The notes under the pieces: model-generated | Databases searched by the model: none | Seen by the model: the letters and a program-made list of their open reading frames with translations, nothing else | What the model was told of the DNA's origin: nothing | Origin: Cellvibrionales bacterium | Lineage (GTDB): Bacteria; Pseudomonadota; Gammaproteobacteria; Pseudomonadales; JAHEGP01 | NCBI GenBank assembly: GCA_024645065.1 | Contig: JAHEGP010000005.1 | Span: forward strand, 1 to 32,082 | Reading direction: 5' to 3' | DNA length: 32,082 nucleotides | Position numbers and translations under genes: made by a program | Shown here: in pieces, positions 7,411-14,831 of the stretch | Layout of the letters: each line of letters starts with the position of its first letter | Position numbering within the stretch: the first letter of the stretch is position 1

Positions 7411-7490
7411 CCTGTTGTAGACCACCCTGTTGTAGACCACCCTGTTGTAGACCACCCTGTTGTAGACCACCCTGTTGTAGACCACCCTGT
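7411..7490. repeat. 15-bp tandem repeat, five full copies
   Basis: CCTGTTGTAGACCAC is repeated five times without a single change (7411-7485), followed by a partial copy (CCTGT). Perfect identity suggests recent slippage expansion. It lies about 300 bp before the rnb start and about 150 bp upstream of smr. Copy number may vary between strains. The repeats abut directly, so it is not a CRISPR array. Confidence 0.9.
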
Positions 7491-7649
7491 CGCAGGCCCC
7501 AACTACCCGGCGGGACTCAAGCTCGGTGCCTTTTACGCAGAAGCATAACAAGTTCCCGGGCCATCCGACAATGGCGACTGTCGAAATTTTTTACACTATG
7601 CAACTAACGATCGAGCCCCGCAATTACCGGGACATTTGCCATCAATACC

Positions 7650-7677
7650 TTGGCGACCAGACGGAATCTGCTAAAAT
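7650..7677 (+). promoter_or_regulatory. candidate sigma-70 promoter for rnb
   Basis: TTGGCG (7650-7655), a 16-bp spacer and TAAAAT (7672-7677) give a near-consensus -35/-10 pair. Transcription would begin near 7684, leaving a leader of about 30 nt before the rnb ATG. It is predicted by eye only. Confidence 0.4.
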
Positions 7678-7713
7678 GCCCTCTCCCCCTCCCATCACAC
7701 CTATCCGAAAATC

Positions 7714-9651
7714 ATGTTAAACACCGAATCACTGGCACAACTGCAGCAATTGAAAGCTGATATCAAACAGGAACAGCGACGATTTACCGGTCTGGTAACG
7801 TCTTCCCAGGGCACCTTTGGCTTTGTTCGCGCTGATGCAGGCCAGCAACACTTTCTGCCGCCCCAGGAAATGCAGAAAGTGTTTCCCGGCGACAGGATAG
7901 AGTTCCAACTCAAAACCGATGATCGCGAGCGCGAATATGCCGCGGTGGAAAAACTGCTGGAGTCACCGCTCAAGGTGTTTTGCGGCAAGTGCATCCAGCA
8001 CGGCAAGGCCTGGTTCGTTGACATGGACCTGCCAAGGCTCAGCCGCAAGCTGTTTCTGCCGCCGTCCCAGCGCAATGGCATCAAGCCGGGAGACTGGCTG
8101 CAGTGCCAGGTATCCCGCCACCCCGTCAAGGACGGCAAGGGACAGGCATCGGTGAGGAAAAATCTCGGCCAGGATAGCGTCGCCGACTTTCCCAGTCGCT
8201 ACGCCAGCATTAATTTTCAGTTGTCACAGGCGAGCAATGCGATAACAGAAATCAGCGCAAAAATTGCGGAGCAGCTCACGCAGCGCCCTGAGCAAAGAGC
8301 GCTGCCGCTGGTCAGTATTGATCCTCCCGGGGCCGGAGACATCGATGATGCACTGAGTGCTGAAAAAACCGACGCCGGCTGGGAAGTAACGATAGCGATT
8401 GCCGACCCCGCCAGCGTGATTGATGTAGGTTCCAAAACCGGCATAGCGGCGCTGCAGCGGGCGGCGACCGCCTATCTGCCGCATCGACATTCGCCGATGC
8501 TGCCGTGTGAGCTATCCCACGATCAGCTATCGCTGCTGGCCTCACAATCGCGTCTCGCCGTACTCTGCCAGCTGAGCGTCGCATCCAGCGGCGAGGTTAC
8601 CGCTGCCCGGTTTGCCAACGCCGCCATCAACAGTCGCGCCCAGCTGAGTTACGCGGAGCTGGAGCACTACCTGCAGGAACAGCAGTTTCCGGAAACCCTC
8701 GACACCGATATCCAACAAAGCCTGTTGAACCTGGACCAGGCAACCCGGCAAATGCAGCAATGGCGCCGCGAGCATTACCTGTTGGTGGACGATCGCCCCG
8801 AGTTTCATATGAACCTCGCCAGTGACGGCCGCATTGAGGGCTTTACGCCCGTCACCAAAGGCGCCGCCAACCGCCTGGTCGAGGAATGCATGGTGGCGAC
8901 AAACCTGGCCGCCGCCCGGGAATTGCGCGATGCCGGCGGCCTTTACAAAGTGCACGCCGGCTTTCGACCGGAAAAGCTGAAAGACGCCGCCAGCATATTA
9001 CAGGAGTCCGGTTTCACAGAACTGGAGCAAGCTGAAGACCTGAATTCACTGCAGACCTATCGCAGCGCCATCAGCTGGCTGGGGGCCAGCAAGGAACACC
9101 AGCACCACAAGAATATCCTCAGCCGCTTTTTGCAACGCACCGCGCTGTCCAGCCAGCCAGGACCCCACCTGGGCATGGGAGTCGAGGCGTATCTTGGCTT
9201 TACCTCACCATTGCGCCGCTACAGCGATCTGTTCAATCACGCCCAGCTGCAACGCAAACTGGCCGGCCAGCCACCCCTGGCCCTGGAATCAGCCACATTG
9301 CAACAGCTTGAAGCCTCCCTTGGAGCTTTGCGCTCTGCCAGTTACTGGGCTGAGCAGTGGCTGAAATGCGACTATCTGCAGCGCCAGCCGGCGATCCCCA
9401 TGACGGGTCGGGTGGTTCAGGCCAACCCTTTTGGCCTGGTCGTGCGACTTGATGACAGTGGCATTGAAGGCATCCTGGAGAAGCGAGCCCTGCCTGGCAA
9501 ACCCAGGTTCAGCCCGACAAAATTGCGCTTCAGCAGCGAAGACCAGCACTTTGGCCTGGACGACCGGCTGACCGTCGAAATCAGCAGTATCCAACGCGAC
9601 AAGCGACAGATACTGTTCAAGCTGCCTGAAAAAGCGGGGGACGAGAGCTGA
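7714..9651 (+). CDS. rnb: exoribonuclease II (RNase II, RNB family)
   Basis: A 645-aa 3'-to-5' exoribonuclease, almost exactly the length of E. coli RNase II (644). Domain order is two N-terminal cold-shock domains (about 20-85 and 86-150), the RNB catalytic domain (about 185-520) and a C-terminal S1 domain (about 555-640). The metal-binding acidic set is intact: D203, D209, D211 and D212 in IDPPGAGDIDDAL. The conserved TSPLRRYSDLFNH block supplies the catalytic arginine. The N-terminal layout, including FLPPQEMQKVFPGDRI, matches RNase II rather than RNase R, and no basic C-terminal tail is present. It degrades unstructured RNA processively in the cytoplasm. The ATG at 7714 lacks a strong ribosome site, but a plausible promoter lies just upstream. 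Single-gene unit. Confidence 0.93.
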   Translation: MLNTESLAQLQQLKADIKQEQRRFTGLVTSSQGTFGFVRADAGQQHFLPPQEMQKVFPGDRIEFQLKTDDREREYAAVEKLLESPLKVFCGKCIQHGKAWFVDMDLPRLSRKLFLPPSQRNGIKPGDWLQCQVSRHPVKDGKGQASVRKNLGQDSVADFPSRYASINFQLSQASNAITEISAKIAEQLTQRPEQRALPLVSIDPPGAGDIDDALSAEKTDAGWEVTIAIADPASVIDVGSKTGIAALQRAATAYLPHRHSPMLPCELSHDQLSLLASQSRLAVLCQLSVASSGEVTAARFANAAINSRAQLSYAELEHYLQEQQFPETLDTDIQQSLLNLDQATRQMQQWRREHYLLVDDRPEFHMNLASDGRIEGFTPVTKGAANRLVEECMVATNLAAARELRDAGGLYKVHAGFRPEKLKDAASILQESGFTELEQAEDLNSLQTYRSAISWLGASKEHQHHKNILSRFLQRTALSSQPGPHLGMGVEAYLGFTSPLRRYSDLFNHAQLQRKLAGQPPLALESATLQQLEASLGALRSASYWAEQWLKCDYLQRQPAIPMTGRVVQANPFGLVVRLDDSGIEGILEKRALPGKPRFSPTKLRFSSEDQHFGLDDRLTVEISSIQRDKRQILFKLPEKAGDES

Positions 9652-9953
9652 ATCTCAAGCACTATCGGAGAAGCTTTCTCCCCCAACGGCGATAACTTTT
9701 ACCGCGAACAATCACACTTGCCGCCAGTTAAATTGGCATGCAGTTTTGCAACTTTTATTTCTTTGGTCTGGCAATCCCCTGAAATCCGTAAAGTCACTTG
9801 CAGCGCCCCCTGGAATCATCCAACGCTCGCTGGCAGTTGTTCGAGATGAAACCGCTCGCAGCGAGGCCGTGCCGAGTTACAGGATGGACTACCCGTCAGC
9901 GGACTGTCCCGGCCACCGCGCCCAGCGACGCCGATAGGCTCAGGCACTTGCCG
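9652..9953. other. 302-bp convergent intergenic region
   Basis: It lies between the 3' ends of rnb and the zinc-ribbon gene. Only a weak hairpin is seen right after rnb: GGAGAA-GCT-TTCTCC at 9667-9681, without a T-run. I see no gene, repeat or RNA in the remainder. Confidence 0.4.
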
Positions 9954-10409
9954 CTAGCCACTGGCGGCTCGCTGACTGCGCAGCCCTTGTACCCTGGCCC
10001 TGCGTTCCAGGCGCTTGAGGTGCAGCCGCATATCCATTTTGCAGTGGGCGCACTCTGTGGCTAGTGGCTGGCCGTGCCCACAGCGGGGGCATACCAGTTC
10101 GCCCCCGGGCAAGTGCGCAGGTGGCGTGGCGGGGGCCTCCGGGGCGCTGTCGCTTGCTGCCGGCGCTTCGCCGTCGGAGTCCGGCTGCAACAGAATTTCT
10201 GCACCCAGTCGCTCCAGCAGCGCCTGATACTTGCCCGCCTCGGCTTGACCAAGACCGCGCTTGAGCGTAATCAGCCGACCGGAAAACAATTGCTCCAAAC
10301 CGCCGGCGTCCAGCTTGAGTAACTGACCAAGCTTCTGTCGAACCACGTCGACCTGGTGACCGCCGAGCGCCTCACCCCTGAACAGTAGTTTGTAGTGTGT
10401 CGGCACCAT
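9954..10409 (-). CDS. zinc-ribbon protein of unknown function
   Basis: A 151-aa protein in two parts. Residues 1-75 (YKLLFRGEALGGHQVDVVRQKLGQLL ... LFSGRLITLKRGL ... KYQALLERLGAEI) form a small alpha/beta domain found at the N-terminus of many gammaproteobacterial proteins of unknown role. A Pro/Ala-rich linker leads to a C-terminal zinc ribbon, CPRC ... CAHC, and a basic tail. No signal peptide or membrane segment is present, so it is cytoplasmic. The start at 10409 (MVPTHYKLLF) has GGGAT-like bases just upstream; the GTG at 10433 adds eight poor residues. The DUF4124 gene upstream on the same strand ends 314 bp away, so it probably has its own promoter. I do not know its function. Confidence 0.7.
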   Translation of the reverse strand: MVPTHYKLLFRGEALGGHQVDVVRQKLGQLLKLDAGGLEQLFSGRLITLKRGLGQAEAGKYQALLERLGAEILLQPDSDGEAPAASDSAPEAPATPPAHLPGGELVCPRCGHGQPLATECAHCKMDMRLHLKRLERRARVQGLRSQRAASG

Positions 10410-10456
10410 AGATATCCCGCCCTTCCCAGCCACTCACATGTCGCACTCGTTTAGTA

Positions 10457-10571
10457 CCAGGAGCCTGGGTCGAACCAGCCCCTGGCAGCAAGTGTAGGTC
10501 ACATCGATACCGCAGCCAGAACGCGGTAGTGAAAACACCAACCAGTGCGCATACCCCGGGGGTGCTTTTTT
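10457..10571 (+). ncRNA. candidate structured RNA ending in an intrinsic terminator
   Basis: Three hairpins follow each other in the gap between two minus-strand genes. They are CCAGG/CCTGG (10457-10485) with an inner CTGG-GTCGAA-CCAG, then TACCGC/GCGGTA (10508-10528), then the terminator at 10549-10571. There is no plus-strand gene upstream to which that terminator could belong. A small plus-strand RNA is one reading. I could not find a convincing promoter, so this is tentative. Confidence 0.22.
10549..10571 (+). terminator. Rho-independent terminator, plus strand
   Basis: GCA-CCC pairs with GGG-TGC around a CGG loop with a two-base TA bulge. It is followed directly by six T residues (10566-10571). 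Stem and U-tract polarity fit termination of a plus-strand transcript only, and no plus-strand protein gene precedes it closely. Confidence 0.45.
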
Positions 10572-10723
10572 CTGTGCCATGCTGACTGCGCTGCAACACC
10601 TTGACCGACTCACCAGAAGGGAGACAGCAGCCAGATCAAGGCTTTACCGTCGGATGGACAGCGCAGGGGCAGTCCGTTTGACCCGGGCGATATGATCTTG
10701 AACAGCAGGTTTTCGAGACTGTT

Positions 10724-11194
10724 TTAGCGCTGACGCTTGACCCTGTCGAACGCTCGCTGCTTTTCTTGCAGGTCGGCTTCGGCCCGTTCCAGGCGCTCGA
10801 TCCAGGCGGCATTGGGCCGCGCTCCGCCGGTCGCCGAACCCACCGTGTCGCCCTCGTGGATTTCCCGGGCACGCACCACAGTGCGCTCGGCCTGCTCCAG
10901 CTCGGCCCTGGCCTGGTCATAACGCTGTTGCCAGTCATTCTGCTGGGCGCGGCGCCGATTTTCCCGCTCGCGATCAGCCGCTTCCTGTTCACGCATCTGC
11001 TGCTCTATGTTGTCGCTCGGCATCACGTTGAGATTATCGTCCCCAACTTCGATCTCGCTGGTGCGGCTGGGGTCGGCAGGCGGCGAATCACTGTAAGTGA
11101 CATTCCCTTTCTCATCGACACTTTTATAGAGTGTGGTAGCACCAATGCCAAGGCTGATTGAGGCCGCTACCAGAGCTGACAATAGTCGATTCAT
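10724..11194 (-). CDS. DUF4124 domain protein, exported, coiled-coil
   Basis: A 156-aa protein with a signal peptide (about residues 1-19). A short DUF4124 domain follows (about 20-45: LYKSVDEKGNVTYSDSPP). A long charged, Arg/Glu/Gln-rich stretch (about 60-155) should form a coiled coil. DUF4124 is a small beta-hairpin domain common in exported gammaproteobacterial proteins; no biochemical role is known. Location is most likely the periplasm. The ATG at 11194 is preceded by GGGAG and, further up, a perfect TATAAT. GGAG and CTCC in the leader can pair and might partly hide the ribosome site. It is divergent from the zinc peptidase gene. Confidence 0.8.
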   Translation of the reverse strand: MNRLLSALVAASISLGIGATTLYKSVDEKGNVTYSDSPPADPSRTSEIEVGDDNLNVMPSDNIEQQMREQEAADRERENRRRAQQNDWQQRYDQARAELEQAERTVVRAREIHEGDTVGSATGGARPNAAWIERLERAEADLQEKQRAFDRVKRQR

Positions 11195-11223
11195 CGGAGG
11201 TAACTCCCTTATGGATTGGTTTG

Positions 11224-11229
11224 ATTATA
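11224..11229 (-). promoter_or_regulatory. -10 box for the DUF4124 gene
   Basis: A perfect TATAAT on the minus strand lies 29 bp upstream of the ATG. No good -35 is seen at the right spacing; a TGGCCA lies 19 bp further up. The 270-bp divergent gap otherwise holds only the promoter region of the peptidase gene. Confidence 0.35.
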
Positions 11230-11402
11230 GGACGAAAAACCTGACAATTGGCCAGTGACATAAGCCGGACTTCACCTGCCCCGGGTTAGAGCTGAGAACC
11301 AGGCCGTAAGCCGAGATACTATTCGCACCCAGAGGGAGCCAGCCGAGGCGCGGCAGGATTTATCGCAGCAACGCCTGCCAGGGGATGCTGCACACAAACT
11401 AT

Positions 11403-11430
11403 TTGCTCCTGACTCGCTAAACGATATACA
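11403..11430 (+). promoter_or_regulatory. candidate promoter of the zinc peptidase gene
   Basis: TTGCTC (11403-11408), a 16-bp spacer and TATACA (11425-11430) form a plausible sigma-70 pair. It lies 34 bp before the ATG at 11465. Predicted by eye only. Confidence 0.35.
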
Positions 11431-11464
11431 TTAAACCCTCACAGCGGTGCAGAGGGAGGCCACC

Positions 11465-12316
11465 ATGCGTTGGCAAGGCGGAAGGCGCAGCAGGAATATT
11501 GAAGACCGACGTGGCAGCGGGGCCGGTCGAACAGCCACCGGCGGCGGTCTTGGTCTGCTGGTCCTGGTGCTACTGGGCCTGGTTTTTGGATTCAATCCAC
11601 TCACTTTATTTCAGGATGGCGGCCCTGGCGCGCCCAGTCTGGGTGGGCAATCCGCCCCGCGCCCGCCGGGGGAAGAGCAACTCACCGACTTCGTTGCAGT
11701 GGTGCTGGCCGACACCGAAGACACCTGGGGCCAGTTGTTCCAGTCTGCCGGAAAACGCTACCCGCCACCCACACTGGTACTGTTTAGCGGTATGACCCAA
11801 TCCGCCTGCGGCAATGCGCAGGCTTCTACGGGTCCGTTTTACTGCCCGGCCGACCAGAAACTCTATATCGACCTGCAGTTCTACCAGGAAATGAAAACCC
11901 GCTATGGGGCCCCAGGAGACTTCGCCCAGGCTTACGTGATTGCCCACGAGGTGGGGCATCACGTGCAAACCATGCTGGGTATTTCACAACAGGTCGTGCA
12001 GGCCCAGCAACGCGTGAGCAAGGTCGATGCCAATCAATTACAGGTGCGAATGGAATTGCAGGCAGACTGTTACGCCGGCATCTGGGCTCACCATGCAAAT
12101 CGTGCCCGCCATATACTGGAGCAAGGCGACGTGGCCGAGGGGCTCAACGCGGCTGCAGCCATTGGGGATGATCGCATGCAACAGCGCTCCAGGGGCTATG
12201 TCGTTCCCGAATCCTTTACCCACGGCAGCTCCCAACAGCGGGTTAATTGGTTCAATCGCGGTTTGCAAACCGGCTCGATGCAGCAGTGTGATACGTTTAA
12301 TGCCAATCCACTGTAA
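11465..12316 (+). CDS. ypfJ: YpfJ-type neutral zinc metallopeptidase
   Basis: A 283-aa protein, close to E. coli YpfJ (287 aa). The N-terminus is the family signature MRWQGGRRSRNIEDRRG, followed by a Gly-rich linker and one transmembrane helix (about residues 28-46). The bulk therefore faces the periplasm. The active site HEVGHH (161-166) supplies two zinc ligands and the catalytic Glu; ELQADCYAG (197-205) supplies the third-ligand region. Paired Cys residues (C115, C127) may form a disulfide. The start at 11465 has GAGGGAGG just upstream; the ATG at 11447 adds six residues and would bury that site. Substrates are not known for the family. It is the first plus-strand gene before the kinase operon, 63 bp away. 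Confidence 0.9.
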   Translation: MRWQGGRRSRNIEDRRGSGAGRTATGGGLGLLVLVLLGLVFGFNPLTLFQDGGPGAPSLGGQSAPRPPGEEQLTDFVAVVLADTEDTWGQLFQSAGKRYPPPTLVLFSGMTQSACGNAQASTGPFYCPADQKLYIDLQFYQEMKTRYGAPGDFAQAYVIAHEVGHHVQTMLGISQQVVQAQQRVSKVDANQLQVRMELQADCYAGIWAHHANRARHILEQGDVAEGLNAAAAIGDDRMQQRSRGYVVPESFTHGSSQQRVNWFNRGLQTGSMQQCDTFNANPL

Positions 12317-12379
12317 GCAGTTGAATCGCTGTTTGTCGTGACCTGGGGGAAGCAGCACACCGGTACGCAAGTCACCTGA

Positions 12380-13861
12380 ATGGATAACTCTACTCTCAAG
12401 CTGACGCCTGGAGACACAGGTACCAACGGCAAGGTAATGGAACGCTACTCGGCGCAGCATCTGCGCGATAAGCGATTCCAACCCACTGTGCCTTTCTGGC
12501 TGGAGTTTACGCTGGAGGGTGTTACAGAGCGCTGGCGGTGTATCGCCGTATTGCGTCATTTTCCCGGCAAGCGCCTGGTATTACAGCTGCAGCACGAAGA
12601 CTCGATCGTACTGTGTAAACTGTTTTTCGAGGGGCGCGACTATCACCGTGAATTGCGCGGCTGCAGCTACCTTGAGACAGCCGGCATTACCACCCCCGCA
12701 GTTCAACGCCACGGTGTCCTGGCCCGGGGCGGCAGCCTTATCCAATACCAGTTTATTGCGGGGCAAAACCTGGAGCAAATCAATATCGAACAGGCGTTGA
12801 CTCCTGACTCGACGATACTGCAATCCGCGGTGGTAGCCCTGGCAGAGATGCATCGCCACGGCTTGCGCCAAACCGATATTCACCTCGGCAATTTTCTCTA
12901 TCACCAGGATGCGATCTACGTGGTCGACACGGCCGCCATCCGGCGCAGTCGCGCACCCCTCAACGAGCGGTCCGCGATTACCAGTTTCGCGGATCTGGTA
13001 GGGCAGTTCAAACCGGGTCAGTTGGACGATCTTCAACCCCTTATTGCTGCCTACCAGGCGCACAGCCCCCATATCAGCCTGGCGCCGGAGGCGTTGGCTA
13101 GCGCCGTCCTGAAAAAGCGCGCATCGCGCTGGCGTCACTATCGCCGCAAACTCACACGGGTTTGCACCGAATTCAATTGCCAGCAAACCTTCAAGCGTTT
13201 CAGCGTTTGGCGGCGCGAGCTGGAAAGCCCCCCCCTGCTCAGGGTGTTGCACGACCTCGACCGCAGCCTGGAGCAGGGGAGTTATTTAAAGCAGGGTAAT
13301 ACCGCGACCGTTGCCCGCGCCAAAATCGATGGGCAAGCGCGAGTTATCAAACGTTACAATATCAAGAGCCGACGCCACCTGCTGAGCCGCTGCTGGCGCC
13401 CAACCCGGGGTTGGCGATCGTGGCACAACGCCCACTACCTGCTGTTCAATGGTCTGCAAACGCCACAGCCGGTTGCCCTCGTCGAGGAGCGCTGGGGGCC
13501 ATTACGAGGCCGGGCGTTTTTCCTCTGCGACTACGTCGCCGGGGATTCCCTGAAATCGGTATTGCAGACTGCCGACCCTGAGCAACGGCAAAAACTGGTG
13601 AATGACTTTGCCAGCATCGTGAATCGCTATTACCATGCCGGCATCAGCCACGGTGATATGAAAGCCGATAATTTTATCGTCACCCCGACACACATAACGA
13701 TAATCGACCTCGACCCAATGCAGTACCATCACGGCAAATCTGCGCTGCAAACAGCCCTCAGAAAAGACATACGTCGCTTTCTCGAAAACTTCAGCGGCGT
13801 CCAGGGCGAGGCAATTGCCAAAGAGCTGCTCGGGCGACTTCCGCAGGTATTAAGGCCCTGA
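12380..13861 (+). CDS. tandem WaaP/InaA-type lipopolysaccharide kinase-like protein
   Basis: A 493-aa cytoplasmic protein built of two kinase-like halves. The N-half (about 50-260) has a Lys in CKLFFEG (K80), a catalytic-loop match TDIHLGNF (D166, N171) and a metal-binding VVDT (D183). The C-half (about 295-490) has VIKRYN (K324), HGDMKADNF (D426, N431) and IIDLD (D443). Both halves thus keep the Lys, Asp/Asn and Asp needed for ATP binding and phosphotransfer, while no long linker separates them. The fold is the eukaryotic-like lipopolysaccharide kinase group (WaaP, KdkA, InaA) that phosphorylates lipid A-core sugars; the substrate here is unknown. The next gene, a glycosyltransferase, starts three bases after its stop, so the two probably modify the same surface glycan. 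Start ATG 12380 is reasonable although the ribosome site is weak. Confidence 0.82.
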   Translation: MDNSTLKLTPGDTGTNGKVMERYSAQHLRDKRFQPTVPFWLEFTLEGVTERWRCIAVLRHFPGKRLVLQLQHEDSIVLCKLFFEGRDYHRELRGCSYLETAGITTPAVQRHGVLARGGSLIQYQFIAGQNLEQINIEQALTPDSTILQSAVVALAEMHRHGLRQTDIHLGNFLYHQDAIYVVDTAAIRRSRAPLNERSAITSFADLVGQFKPGQLDDLQPLIAAYQAHSPHISLAPEALASAVLKKRASRWRHYRRKLTRVCTEFNCQQTFKRFSVWRRELESPPLLRVLHDLDRSLEQGSYLKQGNTATVARAKIDGQARVIKRYNIKSRRHLLSRCWRPTRGWRSWHNAHYLLFNGLQTPQPVALVEERWGPLRGRAFFLCDYVAGDSLKSVLQTADPEQRQKLVNDFASIVNRYYHAGISHGDMKADNFIVTPTHITIIDLDPMQYHHGKSALQTALRKDIRRFLENFSGVQGEAIAKELLGRLPQVLRP

Positions 13862-13864
13862 CCC

Positions 13865-14827
13865 ATGCGAATCCTGCTACTAGTACAACAAAAGCAACGC
13901 ATCATCCTCGACCGATTCTACGACTCCATCGTGCGCCACAGTGACGACTGCGAACTGCGCCAGCTCAGCTCGGAGCAACAGGCCGATCTGCGCAGCTATT
14001 TCGCGGATCTGGATACCGCCAGTTACGACCGGATTATTTTGTTTCTGCGCTTTAAGAAGGAGATTCGCCAGCGCCGCTTTATCCGTACCCTGCCCAAGCT
14101 CGTCATTCTCGAACATGACGCCTATCAAAATTACGCCCAGGGAAAGTACCATGGTGAGTTTTCCAGGCATTACCGCGCCCTGCCCTGGGCCAGAATCCTC
14201 TGTTCCGGGTACGTGCTGGCCGAACGGCTACGTGATGAGGGCTTTGATGCGGTGTTTGTTGGAAAGGGCTACGACCAGCAACTGCTGGCCAACCGACACC
14301 AACCAAGGGATATCGAAACGGGTTTTCTCGGCTCGCTGGAAAGCAGGATCTATACGCGCCGAAAGGCATTACTCGAACAGCTCGCAAGCCGGGAGAATCT
14401 ACTGATTAGGCGTACTCAGTCGGGTGAAGAGTATGCCGAAACACTGAATCGCATTCGCTATTTTGTTAGCGCCGATGTCGGCATGGGCGAATATATGATC
14501 AAAAACTTTGAGGCCATGGCATGCGGTTGCGTGGTGCTGGCCTGGAACCAGGGAGAGGTGGAGAATGCCGGCCTGGGCTTGCGCGACATGGAAAATATCG
14601 TGCTGTATGAAAGCCTGGAGGAATTGCAGCAAAAACTCCGGCAACTGCGCGCCAGTCCGCAGCTTGCCGACAGCATTGCCGCAGCCGGACAAGCGCTGGT
14701 TGAACAGCATTACAGCTGGGAAAAGCTGGGAGCAAGGGTCGTCGAGGTACTGAAACCGCCGCTGCGGCAAAAGATCAGTCGCACCTCCTTCGGGATCAAG
14801 CGCCTCACATGGGCACCCCCGAATTAA
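13865..14827 (+). CDS. CgeB-like family 1 glycosyltransferase
   Basis: A 320-aa protein with a two-lobed GT-B layout. The N-terminal lobe opens with MRILLLVQQKQ, and the C-terminal lobe carries the nucleotide-sugar-binding stretch YMIKNFEAMACGCVVLAW (about 210-227), typical of CgeB/Glyco_trans_1_2 proteins. A C-terminal helix with HYSWEKLGARV closes the fold, as in many GT4-like enzymes. No membrane segment is present; it would act on the cytoplasmic face. It starts three bases after the tandem-kinase gene and is followed, four bases on, by the aminotransferase gene. Donor and acceptor cannot be read from sequence; with the kinase, lipopolysaccharide-core or another surface glycan is the best guess. 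Confidence 0.8.
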   Translation: MRILLLVQQKQRIILDRFYDSIVRHSDDCELRQLSSEQQADLRSYFADLDTASYDRIILFLRFKKEIRQRRFIRTLPKLVILEHDAYQNYAQGKYHGEFSRHYRALPWARILCSGYVLAERLRDEGFDAVFVGKGYDQQLLANRHQPRDIETGFLGSLESRIYTRRKALLEQLASRENLLIRRTQSGEEYAETLNRIRYFVSADVGMGEYMIKNFEAMACGCVVLAWNQGEVENAGLGLRDMENIVLYESLEELQQKLRQLRASPQLADSIAAAGQALVEQHYSWEKLGARVVEVLKPPLRQKISRTSFGIKRLTWAPPN

Positions 14828-14831
14828 TCCC

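Larger units (their letters stand above)
7261..7713. other. 453-bp intergenic region between smr and rnb
   Basis: It separates divergent genes. It contains the 15-bp tandem repeat (7411-7490) and a likely rnb promoter near 7650-7677. Several open frames cross it on both strands only because the repeat unit is a multiple of three without stops; none looks like a protein. Confidence 0.5.

Noticed and set aside
7411-7490. CRISPR-like array
   Set aside because: Units abut directly without spacers, are only 15 bp long, and no cas gene is present.
7215-7607. Several open frames with repeated pentapeptides (TTGWS or VDHPV) on both strands
   Set aside because: They arise from translating the 15-bp tandem repeat, which lacks stops in several frames; flanking residues are not protein-like and no ribosome site fits.
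10457-10500. tRNA-like T-arm (TTCGACC loop on the minus strand)
   Set aside because: No matching acceptor stem, D-arm or anticodon arm could be found within tRNA distance, and the T-stem has a mismatch.
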